From contig JAHDQE010000080.1 in assembly GCA_018433975.1 (NCBI GenBank), positions 1 through 64,000 of the forward strand: a stretch of DNA of 64,000 nt, in the 5' to 3' direction. Below the pieces are notes generated by a model, which saw only the letters and a list, made by a program, of their open reading frames with translations, was not told the DNA's origin and did no database searches. The translations under genes and the position numbers were made by a program. Origin of the DNA: Ornatilinea sp. GTDB taxonomy: Bacteria; Chloroflexota; Anaerolineae; Anaerolineales; Anaerolineaceae. The first letter of the stretch is position 1, and each line of letters starts with the position of its first letter. Positions 14,737-23,674 of this stretch are shown here, piece by piece.

Positions 14737-17396
14737 AAGACACCCATCACCGGCTTCACGGTTCGCTAAATCAACTGGATCAATCTCGATTCCTGATTCT
14801 CTTTGGTCAGGGGGTACTCGATTCTTATCTTAACCCACAAAGGGAAGAAAGTACGATTGAAGAAGCCTTATTGGTCGAGTTGAAATCTATGGGATTTCAA
14901 AGAATCGCTTTTTACTCCACGATGAAATCATTATATTATCTGGATCGGGAATCCGAGAACGTGGAACGAGAAAAAGTTTTTCCTATGAAGAATCCCGATC
15001 CGAATTCAGATACCATGCAATACCTGGATAATGGGCCATATGGGAACCGCTTACTATTGATTCGGCCTTCCTCATTGGATCTGGACAGTTCCCAACCTAT
15101 CCAAATGGGCGATGTACATGCGATCCGTGCACTGGACTTTATGATGCGCAATTCACAGCCGGTAAGCACGGCGCTTGTGTTTCCAAATTTTGAGAACACC
15201 ATCAATTTCTTTGAAGACCGCAGGATGCTGTCGGGAGTTCTCGAGAGCTGGATTAATCTTCCGGAAAACAACTCAAACCGGTGTATATTTCTTTTCTCCT
15301 CCTCCACCTCTGATATGCTCGCAGACCAAATTGCCGCAAGCGGAATCAAGAGTCTGGAAAATCTGGTACTGGAGTTCACTTCAAATGGAAACCGGTCCCC
15401 TTCCATATGCGAGATTTCCGGTCCTGACTGGGATGAAATCCAGAGGCTGCTGGATCGCGAACAACAGGTTAAAGAATCCGTTCTGTCAGAATCGGATCAA
15501 AACCAGTTAATCCGGTGGATGCTTGGTGAGAAAAAAACGCTTAAGTTTTGGATCGGCAAAGCAAACGCCTTGGAAAAATTGGATTTAGACGAGGTCCGAC
15601 GGGGAAAATGGTTCGCTGCTGTGCGAAATACACACCAATCCGCCATAGATGAACTTGACCAACTGATCGGATTGGAAAACATCAAAAACCGCATTCATGA
15701 GTTAAGCGCCTGGATGCAGCTCAACCTTCAAAAACAGCGTTCGGAAAACCCGGATGAGTTTCAACCCACCCTAAATTTCATTTTCTCCGGAAACCCCGGA
15801 ACCGGAAAGACTACTGTAGCCAGACTGATGGGTGAAATCCTGCATGAGATAGGTTATCTAAAGAAGGGTCATCTGGTTGAAGTAAGCGGCCTGGATTTGG
15901 TCGCCGATCACCTGGGCGGAACTGCGGTAAAGACAAATCAAATCATCAATCAGGCTCTGGATGGTGTGCTTTTCATTGACGAAGCCTATTCCTTATCACA
16001 CGCCAACAAACAGGATTTCGGGAAAGAAGCCATAGCCACCCTGCTGACCCGGATGGAAAACGACCGGCACCGTCTGGTGGTCATCGCAGCCGGATATCCC
16101 GAGCCCATGGTGGATTTCCTCAAATCCAATCCCGGATTATCACGCAGGTTTCCAGTTGATAATTTCTTCAATTTCCCCGACTTCTCTCCGGAAGAATTAT
16201 GGAAGATATTCCATCAGATGTCCACAAAAAAGAGCCTGAACATTGCCGGGGAAGATCAGAAAACCTATCTACAGACCGTACAGTCCATTCAGCACAACGT
16301 AAGGGAGAACTTCGGCAATGCCGGGGAAATCCGAAATTTTGTAGATGCAGTAGACCGCAAACGGGCTGCCAGAGTAATTCAGAAAGGTCTGAATATCTCC
16401 GAGCCCCTGCGTGAAACAGATATTCCCCAACATTACTTACGACAGCGCCCCTCCACATTTGAGAGCGTTGAAGCACTGCTGCTGGAACTCAATCAAATGG
16501 TGGGGTTAAGTGAAGTTAAGAGGCATTTCACCCGCCTGGTACGGCAGATCCAACTGGAAGGTCTGATCCGTCAAACGGATTCCAAGGATCATGAAATTCC
16601 AATTCATCATTTGATTTTCAGCGGGAACCCCGGGACGGGCAAGACGACCGTAGCCCGTCTGATGGGAAAATTATTTAAATCCCTGGGACTGCTTAAAAAA
16701 GGGCACTGCGTAGAAGTTTCAAGGGCCGATCTGGTGGCAGGATATGTCGGCCAGACCGCTCTGAAAACTCAAAAAAAGCTCCAGGAAGCTCTGGAGGGCG
16801 TGCTCTTTATCGATGAGGCTTATGCCCTTTCCCGCGGATCAAATGACACATTTGGATTAGAAGCCATTGATACGCTGGTAAAAGGAATGGATACTTACCA
16901 GAACCGGATTTTAATTATCACCGCAGGATATCCGGGAGAGATGCAAAATTTCATTGCCAGCAACCCGGGTTTAAAGTCCCGGTTTGAAGCGCCCATCCAC
17001 TTTCAGGATTTCAACCTGGAAGAATTAAATGCCCTTTTTATGCATTTAGCCGGCGAAGAGGGCTTCTTCATCCCCACTGACATCGAAGAAGATCTGAAGA
17101 ATTATTTCCTGACCGTAAAAAAACTTGAGGAAAAGAACTTCGGAAACGCCCGTACGATTCGACAGATCTTTCAAACGATGAAGGGCAATCTGGCCGAACG
17201 AATTTTTTTGACAATGAATCCGGACAGAATACAGGAATCCATCCACATGGACCACATCAAAGAATTCAAATTGGAAGATGTACCCACTCCCCCTCTTCAC
17301 ACAGTTTCTAAACCTTTTTCCCCCAGAACCCTCTCAAAGAATTACAAATTCCCGCAATCTAAAAACAAGCTCAGGGATTCTTCTTTGTTGATGTAA
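14712..17396 (+). CDS. Tandem CbxX/CfxQ-type AAA ATPase with degenerate N-terminal AAA-like region
   Basis: An 894-residue protein starting at ATG 14712. Two AAA modules each have an identical Walker A 'GNPGTGKTT' (near residues 360 and 637), a Walker B 'LFIDEAY', a sensor-1 region and an arginine-finger-like 'NPGL.(S/K)RF' segment. They match the CbxX/CfxQ family, which includes rubisco activases and the EccA ATPases of type VII secretion. The first about 300 residues look like a third AAA-type fold that has lost both Walker motifs ('ALVFPNFENT' at the Walker B position). It is the last gene of the operon and probably works as a hexameric remodeller. The target is unknown; the coiled-coil protein is the natural candidate. 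No RuBisCO genes are nearby. Confidence 0.85.
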   Translation: METKPYYLEDTHHRLHGSLNQLDQSRFLILFGQGVLDSYLNPQREESTIEEALLVELKSMGFQRIAFYSTMKSLYYLDRESENVEREKVFPMKNPDPNSDTMQYLDNGPYGNRLLLIRPSSLDLDSSQPIQMGDVHAIRALDFMMRNSQPVSTALVFPNFENTINFFEDRRMLSGVLESWINLPENNSNRCIFLFSSSTSDMLADQIAASGIKSLENLVLEFTSNGNRSPSICEISGPDWDEIQRLLDREQQVKESVLSESDQNQLIRWMLGEKKTLKFWIGKANALEKLDLDEVRRGKWFAAVRNTHQSAIDELDQLIGLENIKNRIHELSAWMQLNLQKQRSENPDEFQPTLNFIFSGNPGTGKTTVARLMGEILHEIGYLKKGHLVEVSGLDLVADHLGGTAVKTNQIINQALDGVLFIDEAYSLSHANKQDFGKEAIATLLTRMENDRHRLVVIAAGYPEPMVDFLKSNPGLSRRFPVDNFFNFPDFSPEELWKIFHQMSTKKSLNIAGEDQKTYLQTVQSIQHNVRENFGNAGEIRNFVDAVDRKRAARVIQKGLNISEPLRETDIPQHYLRQRPSTFESVEALLLELNQMVGLSEVKRHFTRLVRQIQLEGLIRQTDSKDHEIPIHHLIFSGNPGTGKTTVARLMGKLFKSLGLLKKGHCVEVSRADLVAGYVGQTALKTQKKLQEALEGVLFIDEAYALSRGSNDTFGLEAIDTLVKGMDTYQNRILIITAGYPGEMQNFIASNPGLKSRFEAPIHFQDFNLEELNALFMHLAGEEGFFIPTDIEEDLKNYFLTVKKLEEKNFGNARTIRQIFQTMKGNLAERIFLTMNPDRIQESIHMDHIKEFKLEDVPTPPLHTVSKPFSPRTLSKNYKFPQSKNKLRDSSLLM

Positions 17397-17409
17397 AAGC
17401 TTCCATCCG

Positions 17410-18411
17410 TCAGGCATATTCCTGGACGGCTGCTTCCAACACGTTGCGCAGCACAGGCAGCATCCCTTGCAGCCACTCTTTATACGCTTTTCTGTCACGG
17501 GGTTTTAAGCACTGCGGAATGTTTTCAAAAATCCTGAGACTTCTTTCCCAATTTTGGATCGCCTCCAGGGTCTTTTCCTGAACACTCAACTGGACCGCTC
17601 CAAGCATCCACAGCACGGATGCCTGATGGTGACTTTCAGGTTTATAAAGTACCACAGCCTTTTTAAGCATAATTTCGGATTCAGAGCCAATCCCCAGCTG
17701 ATGCGCTGCCAGGCCAACTTCAACCAGCCCTTCCGGCGTGGCAAGGTAATCCGGCGCAAATGACACCAGTTTTCGCATTGTTTCCATAACTTTGAAGGTC
17801 GAAGCCGTTTTATTGTGTGCCAGGGTCTGGTCCAGCAGCTTTCTGAAACCCAGTGCCGTCTCATCAAGATGGGTGGCTTCAAACAAATTGATCCATGAAT
17901 AAGCTTCTTCCGGTCGTCGGGCAAGCTCCTGGTTCATGTCTCCAATCCGCTCCAGAAACCAGGGAATCTGCTGAAAGGATTCTTTTTTATGGGTCCTTCC
18001 CAGATAGTTCACCACCGATTGCAGCAAATCTCTGGCCTCGGTCCAATGAACATACGCCTTGCGGTTTTCCATCAGCCGCCATTCAACCCAGCCCAGCATC
18101 CAGAGTACTACCGCATATTTATAATGGTTTCCCTCATAAAGCTTTGCTGCCGTTGTCAGGTGATCGAGCGCGTTTTTTAAATCTCCATGGGAAACCCGGA
18201 CAACAGCAACCTGGGCCAATACTTCCGCATATTCCAACGGATCGGTGGAATTCCGGCTGAAATCAATTACCTCTTCAATCAAATGATCGATGTTCCGGTC
18301 AGAAAGACTTTCAACTTCCAAAGCTTGAATCATCTCTCGGGAGGTCATTGAAAGATGGGTAGGAGTGATGACATTCAGCCATTCAAAAATCTTTTCAAGC
18401 GGAATTTTCAC
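17410..18411 (-). CDS. TPR-like helical repeat protein
   Basis: A 333-residue soluble, helix-rich protein. The GTG start overlaps the stop of the SPFH gene by 4 bases (GTGA). It contains two blocks of TPR-like helices (about residues 60-140 and 235-300) with repeated 'A..L......G....A..H' and 'VLWMLG.V.' patterns. The two 'VLWMLG' blocks suggest an internal duplication. TPR proteins usually mediate protein-protein contacts. It is the third gene of the SPFH operon and ends only 13 bases from the convergent AAA gene, with no terminator visible between them. Confidence 0.7.
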   Translation of the reverse strand: MKIPLEKIFEWLNVITPTHLSMTSREMIQALEVESLSDRNIDHLIEEVIDFSRNSTDPLEYAEVLAQVAVVRVSHGDLKNALDHLTTAAKLYEGNHYKYAVVLWMLGWVEWRLMENRKAYVHWTEARDLLQSVVNYLGRTHKKESFQQIPWFLERIGDMNQELARRPEEAYSWINLFEATHLDETALGFRKLLDQTLAHNKTASTFKVMETMRKLVSFAPDYLATPEGLVEVGLAAHQLGIGSESEIMLKKAVVLYKPESHHQASVLWMLGAVQLSVQEKTLEAIQNWERSLRIFENIPQCLKPRDRKAYKEWLQGMLPVLRNVLEAAVQEYA

Positions 18412-19757
18412 AAACTCTGATCCTCATTTTGACTTTCGGCCATGGCATCCAAAATCTGCGTGGCGCGCAGTAAAAATATTTTCCTCAAATTTTCCGCAGT
18501 ATTTTCCTCTGAGGAGGGTAAATCCTCTAACGCATGGGCAATGCTCATAATCATCTCCGCTTGAGCTTCTGCCCGGCCCAATTCCTGATAAGCAAGTCGG
18601 GTGGCTTCGCCATAAGCCCGGGTGGCTTCGGCATTCCCAATCCAATCCTCTGCCCACAGGTGTATACGGCTTTCATCCACCACATCCTCATTGATGCTCA
18701 CATGCCCGACATCAATCCACAACAATTCAGCACCTACAGCTTTCAAGCTGGCTTTAATCTCCCGGTTGAAAAGTTCCATTTTTAGGTTGCCCCGTGGATC
18801 TTCATCCTCTCCTTTGGGAGCAGTTAAATAGTCAATATTGTGTGAGTTAATGTAATACTGAATCGCGCCAAGTATTTTCCCACGCACGGTCTGGTGCCAG
18901 GGTTTGGGGCCCTGATCGGTTACGGTAAGATTGTAGGCCATCTGAAGAAAAGAATCATGCGAATAGGGATAAGGAGCACTTAAGGTCCGGGTATACACAT
19001 CGGTCAGGATTCTGAATCGGAATTCAATATCCTTCAATGTAACGCTGATCCCATCTTTGGTGATCGTTTGAAGCTCATCCAGCCGGCCGTGCTGGTCATC
19101 CAGGTTGGCAATCTGTCCGACCATTTCAAATGGAACCATAAAATAGGCCTTGGACATGCTTACCTTCGAGGGCCGCCTCAAATGCCGGAACATCACTGCG
19201 TGACCCGGTTGAATTAAAACATGGCCGGGACCGCCAATGGCATCCAGCAGGTTCGTTTCCCCTTCCGAAATCTTTTTCTCCCCATCGTCAATCTTCAATT
19301 TTGGATAGAGCAAAGAAAACATGGAAGAAATCACATAATGCAGTCCCTGAGTGTAGCGCGGGAGCAAATAAATATCCTGCACATAGGCTGCTCCGGAGAG
19401 AATGATAATAACAAATGCCGTAAAGGGGGCAATCATATAGCGGGAGCTGTGGCCATTAAACAAAAAAGTGAAAATTTTCAGGATCTCCAGCGGGATCTTG
19501 CGGAAGAAGATATTGGTAGCTTTAACGTTCAAAGCCATGGCTAACGGATCTACAGATTCGAAAAGGAAATTTCCTAACACGACCAGAAGAATAATTGGCA
19601 CCGGGAAGAACACAAAAAGCCGGAATAAGCTCCAAATTTCCTGATTGGTCTGCGCAGATAAACCGGAAGTGGTTTTCTTAAATGCATCATCAAGCAGTTC
19701 TGGAGGTTTGACCAGCAGGGTACTCTTCAATCTGGAAGAATTATCTTTGTTATCCAT
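18408..19757 (-). CDS. Membrane-anchored SPFH/band-7-like protein (second copy)
   Basis: A 449-residue protein. Residues about 45-65 and 108-130 are hydrophobic membrane segments. Residues about 160-390 resemble an SPFH/band-7 domain, with a strand-rich start ('GPGHVLIQPGHAVMFRHL'), 'ITKDGISVTLKDIEFRFRI' and a helical tail rich in Ala and Glu. SPFH proteins such as stomatin, flotillin and HflK form large membrane rings or microdomains. It starts 23 bases after the first SPFH gene and overlaps the TPR gene, so the three form one operon. The assignment is by pattern and the two paralogues are quite diverged from each other. Confidence 0.7.
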   Translation of the reverse strand: MDNKDNSSRLKSTLLVKPPELLDDAFKKTTSGLSAQTNQEIWSLFRLFVFFPVPIILLVVLGNFLFESVDPLAMALNVKATNIFFRKIPLEILKIFTFLFNGHSSRYMIAPFTAFVIIILSGAAYVQDIYLLPRYTQGLHYVISSMFSLLYPKLKIDDGEKKISEGETNLLDAIGGPGHVLIQPGHAVMFRHLRRPSKVSMSKAYFMVPFEMVGQIANLDDQHGRLDELQTITKDGISVTLKDIEFRFRILTDVYTRTLSAPYPYSHDSFLQMAYNLTVTDQGPKPWHQTVRGKILGAIQYYINSHNIDYLTAPKGEDEDPRGNLKMELFNREIKASLKAVGAELLWIDVGHVSINEDVVDESRIHLWAEDWIGNAEATRAYGEATRLAYQELGRAEAQAEMIMSIAHALEDLPSSEENTAENLRKIFLLRATQILDAMAESQNEDQSL

Positions 19758-19780
19758 TATTTAAACCCGTTACCTTTTAC

Positions 19781-21463
19781 CTAGATAAAAGGCGGCATAG
19801 GTGGCGGCTGTTTTCCGCCGGGGAGCAGCCATCCATGAACGCTGGTAAGAAGCCGGATCGTATCCGAGGGAAGCAGTTGATGGGTATTGGGGTCTGCAGC
19901 GATCTGTTCCAGTGCCTGCAAGACCCTGATTGCCATAACCTCCTCAGAATATTCCTTCTTCTCCAGAATCGAATTCAACACATGCGCAAATTCACGCTGC
20001 GCCTTGGCTCTGGCCCGGCTGCGTATTCTGGAAGCAGCCAGCTCATTGTTAGCCCGCGCGATTTCTGTCTGCTTGTCCCATTTAGACCGCCAGGTATCCA
20101 AAAGCTGCTGGTAAACTGCCTGCGAAACCGGGATTAATTCTCTGAAACTGCTTGCCAGCACTTTGATACCCCGATCACGAAGCACTTTAGGGGCAGTAAG
20201 CGGCATCACCTTTGAAACCAGTAATTCATTGGCCTGATAAAGGCGGCCCTCTTCCAGAAGCCCTCCCGAAACATCAAAGATCAAGCGGTAGGACAAAATG
20301 CCCTGGTTGCGCATGGCAATCCGAAGCTTGCTCTTGAATTCGGGCAGCGGGAAATAATCATTCACATCAGGCCGGTAAAGATCATCATAATCGATGTGGG
20401 AAAGCTGTTCCCGAAACAAGTCTACCGCTACCATCGCGGGGAGATCATACCAGGGGATCAGGTCGCCTCTGGAATCTCTGGCCTGAGAAAACACTGCCGA
20501 GAATACCCTCTCAGGGTCAAAAGCGGGCAAAGTTTGTGGGGGTTCCAGAGGAGCATAGGGCATCAGGACGTTCATGCGGTGTGCCACCCGGGCCAGGTGA
20601 TGAATTTCGTTGCTGTCGGCCTCATCCAGTTCATTCCTGAAAGATTTCACCTTGATCTGTCCATCGGGCTGTTTTTCCAGGGATACACTGCGCAGCATCT
20701 CCGCACGGCGTTCTCCCATATAGGCCACTTGCAGCACATCCGGTTCCTGTCCAATGGTAAACACCGCATTTGCGCTGGTCGCCAATTCAATCCCATCACG
20801 GGTATAAGCATGCACGTCACTGCGCATGCGGAACTGTTCTCTGAGATCCACCGCCTCGCGGATGCGCTCGCTGCGGCGGGTAAAAGTTACGCCCCGTCCA
20901 ACAACCCGCGGCGAGGCATAAGAATCGATCAACCCTAAACCCAACAAAAGAGAATCCATAATTTTTCGGATCAGGCTGGGTTGAGGAACCTGTTCCTCCA
21001 AAACTACTGCGCTGTTAAAATCAACTACCACGACCCCTGAACCTTCTTTTTCAAGCTCCTTCAGGGTCGCCAATTTTTTGCCGTCTTTGACAAACACCGC
21101 CTGTCCATGCAGGTGGAAGAGATGGAGGAGAAGATGGAAAGCCGTGCGGTAGACATCCAGCAGGCTTTGAACCGGCAGCAGTGCCTGAAACGAGATCAAA
21201 ACCAACCAGAGAAGAAAAACCAGACCAAAGCCTATAAAAATATTAAAACCAAGGTTTTTTAAATAAACCAGATTCGCAAAGGGGATTGGACCAATGGGGA
21301 AATCCAATATTGCCTTAACGATCCCCAGAGAGAATTTCCAAGCCAGTTGTACAACCCTAAAAATTTCGGTCCGAAAAGCGATCACGAAAAGCAAAAACAG
21401 AACCAGCGGGATCTGCTTGATACGGTTCGGTTTCTGCTTTTTCTTTTTTCTCAGTTGAGGCAT
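19781..21463 (-). CDS. Membrane-anchored SPFH/band-7-like protein (first copy)
   Basis: A 560-residue protein. The basic N-terminus (rich in Lys/Arg over the first 16 residues) precedes hydrophobic segments at about 20-40 and 65-105. A SPFH-like region follows: 'GSGVVVVDFNSAVVLEEQ', 'SPRVVGRGVTFTRRSERIREAVDLREQ' and 'AYTRDGIELATSANAVF'. A long helical Ala/Arg/Glu region at about 455-510 is typical of the coiled-coil part of stomatin or flotillin-like proteins. The tail ends in a Pro-rich 'PPPMPPF' segment. It is the first gene of the operon and has a promoter at 21518-21547. Confidence 0.75.
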   Translation of the reverse strand: MPQLRKKKKQKPNRIKQIPLVLFLLFVIAFRTEIFRVVQLAWKFSLGIVKAILDFPIGPIPFANLVYLKNLGFNIFIGFGLVFLLWLVLISFQALLPVQSLLDVYRTAFHLLLHLFHLHGQAVFVKDGKKLATLKELEKEGSGVVVVDFNSAVVLEEQVPQPSLIRKIMDSLLLGLGLIDSYASPRVVGRGVTFTRRSERIREAVDLREQFRMRSDVHAYTRDGIELATSANAVFTIGQEPDVLQVAYMGERRAEMLRSVSLEKQPDGQIKVKSFRNELDEADSNEIHHLARVAHRMNVLMPYAPLEPPQTLPAFDPERVFSAVFSQARDSRGDLIPWYDLPAMVAVDLFREQLSHIDYDDLYRPDVNDYFPLPEFKSKLRIAMRNQGILSYRLIFDVSGGLLEEGRLYQANELLVSKVMPLTAPKVLRDRGIKVLASSFRELIPVSQAVYQQLLDTWRSKWDKQTEIARANNELAASRIRSRARAKAQREFAHVLNSILEKKEYSEEVMAIRVLQALEQIAADPNTHQLLPSDTIRLLTSVHGWLLPGGKQPPPMPPFI

Positions 21464-21517
21464 AGGCCATCCTCAAACCACTGCACTCTGTAAAAACAAG
21501 TTTGTATGATGAAATTC

Positions 21518-21547
21518 AGTATAGCTTGCTGGCAATCAATTTGTCAA
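21518..21547 (-). promoter_or_regulatory. Promoter of the SPFH/TPR operon
   Basis: On the minus strand, TTGACA (complement of 21542-21547) and TATACT (complement of 21518-21523) are separated by 18 bases, about 55 bases upstream of the SPFH start codon. Confidence 0.8.
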
Positions 21548-21668
21548 GAAAACTTAAAACAGCCTGTTTGTTACTGCACAGCATACCTGTTCCAGACTGT
21601 TCGGAAGGAGCTTCTCCTTATCCAGGTCCAATAGTCCGCAAGCCTATATATTTTTCCAGAACAGCACA

Positions 21669-23567
21669 TTATTCTTGAACTGCCAAAAATGAATAAGGGG
21701 ACAAGGGATTTACCTTACCATCTTCCAAAGACACCAGACAACTTCTACCTTTTCCGGAATCCTCTACCAGAACAAATCGTTCTTCATCGACCCAGCCTGA
21801 AATCACGCCGACCTGACAGGGTCCATCGCGCTGATCTGAAGGAATTTCACGGATGTCCCGGGGGACTCCCTTTTCAAAACTCATACCTCGAATTACAACC
21901 GACCCGCTTGTCTCAGGCCCAATTTGCTCTTGCCAGATCACCCATTTCCCGGAAGGAGAAAAAGAAAAATTCCCCACCCGCGCCGCATTCTCATGGGGGT
22001 CTACTTTCAAGGTTTCCCCGGTTGCACGGGATTCAAAAACCAGACTCAGGCCAAAATCTTCTTCCTGACCCAACTGCTCCACCTGCGCTAACCAGGTCTC
22101 ATCCGGACTCAATGCCATATCCACAATATTTACCCGTTCCCCAACCCTGGTAACAGCGCCGGATTCAGAATCCACTGCCAGCAGTCCCGAACTGTTTCCC
22201 CAGGGAAACGCTTCCAGATCGTAAGTTTGCGCAAGATATATTTTCCGGCCGTCCATACTCCAACCTGCCAGAGAATATGAGGACGGAATATCTCTTTGTT
22301 CCATGGTCCAGATCACTCTTGATGAATCTCCATCCAAATCGGAAATCAATAATGTGGCATTAATGCTTTGATCTTGTTGAGCCCCCTGACTTTCTAGTCC
22401 CGAAACAAAAAGCCACGCCAGTTTCGACGCATCCGGAGAGGCCAAAACACGGACGGCTCCCGGCAAACCGGGCAAAGGGATCTCTTTTACCCCATCAGGT
22501 TCCACAATGCCGCCCGGGAAATAAACTTGCCTGTTCAACACCTGAAAAGACATGCCTTCCTTCCAGTTTTCCACAGGAACAACCCGTTCATTTTCACCTC
22601 GAATAGCAAAGTGAATATTTGGAAAACTGCCATCCGGATACTCCGCAAACACCATATTGGGAAATTCTCCGCCATTCCACCATGGGAAAAACACGCTTGA
22701 TCTGGTCATCCCCATATCCTCTAAAGACGAATCACTTGAACCAGGCTCAAACATACCCTCCACCCATTTAAAAATTCTCTCCTGATTCTGTTTTCCCAAC
22801 ACATTTTGCGAATCAAACCTTTGAGAGGCTTCATTATATCCACAATAATGGACTGTTGCATCCATGAGGATTTCATCTATCCCATCGGCATCAATGTCTT
22901 CCAGCACCCAGTCAACCTGATAGTTATAGCGAAATGGAAGGGCCAGATCTGCGGGCAAAACACTCGTATTGTCCTGAGAAATAATCATCGACCAATCTAA
23001 TTTTCCCCATTTTTTTCCATCAAATCGGTAGACATGAACTGCATCCCATTTCCAGCCAGCCCGTTCCTCGTGCTGCGGAGCAAAAGCTTCCTGAATACCA
23101 TCGTGGTCAAAATCCAGAATCTGCGGCGGCATCCAATAAGTCAAAGTATCATCAGTACCTTCCGAAAAAAATCCTCCCGGCACAGGCTCCGAGACGCCAA
23201 CGATTTTCCAGGCAGTATCTTGCTTTTGTATCACCATCCAATAAGCGTTCAGGTCCTGTGCACCTGAAATGCCTTCTACCAGTGCCAGAAGTTCTGGCTT
23301 ATCTTTTTGAGTATATTGACCCTCTACAGCATATCTTACCCTTATCCCTTCTGACTCTTCACCGGACAGGATCACCTGAATCACCCGCTCTTCAACCGCT
23401 TTCTTAAAATAACGAACCTCGGCCACATCTGTCCCGGATACTTTTATAGGTGTTGTTGTTTCGGAAAACACTTCTGCCGGAACGGAACGAAAACAACCAC
23501 TCAACATAAAAACAAGAATCCAACCGATCCAGAACCGAACTTTTGGGGAAAACACAGCATTCAACAC
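21669..23567 (-). CDS. Lipoprotein with FG-GAP-like and beta-propeller-like regions
   Basis: A 632-residue protein from GTG 23567, with an AGAGG site 8 bases upstream. The signal peptide ends in a lipobox 'LSGC', so it is a predicted lipoprotein. The middle contains two Asp-rich 'D.D.DGI.E' segments (near residues 172 and 224) resembling FG-GAP/calcium-binding loops. The C-terminal half has repeated 'SPD....W' and 'S.SGKWV.W' patterns typical of TolB/WD40-like propeller blades. Probably extracytoplasmic; no specific function is recognised. It stands alone between the SPFH promoter region and the GGDEF gene. Confidence 0.75.
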   Translation of the reverse strand: MLNAVFSPKVRFWIGWILVFMLSGCFRSVPAEVFSETTTPIKVSGTDVAEVRYFKKAVEERVIQVILSGEESEGIRVRYAVEGQYTQKDKPELLALVEGISGAQDLNAYWMVIQKQDTAWKIVGVSEPVPGGFFSEGTDDTLTYWMPPQILDFDHDGIQEAFAPQHEERAGWKWDAVHVYRFDGKKWGKLDWSMIISQDNTSVLPADLALPFRYNYQVDWVLEDIDADGIDEILMDATVHYCGYNEASQRFDSQNVLGKQNQERIFKWVEGMFEPGSSDSSLEDMGMTRSSVFFPWWNGGEFPNMVFAEYPDGSFPNIHFAIRGENERVVPVENWKEGMSFQVLNRQVYFPGGIVEPDGVKEIPLPGLPGAVRVLASPDASKLAWLFVSGLESQGAQQDQSINATLLISDLDGDSSRVIWTMEQRDIPSSYSLAGWSMDGRKIYLAQTYDLEAFPWGNSSGLLAVDSESGAVTRVGERVNIVDMALSPDETWLAQVEQLGQEEDFGLSLVFESRATGETLKVDPHENAARVGNFSFSPSGKWVIWQEQIGPETSGSVVIRGMSFEKGVPRDIREIPSDQRDGPCQVGVISGWVDEERFVLVEDSGKGRSCLVSLEDGKVNPLSPYSFLAVQE

Positions 23568-23674
23568 AGAAATAACCTCTAGAATAGGATCACTGAAGTA
23601 TTTTAATTATCTTGCGGAAACGGGTTCTTAGAGATAAAGCCGGCAATATCCTATTATCAAAGATTTGAGATGCA

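Noticed and set aside
12672..17396. RuBisCO activase operon
   Set aside because: CbxX/CfxQ ATPases can be RuBisCO activases, but no rbcL, rbcS or prk lies nearby and the fused multi-AAA layout is unlike them.
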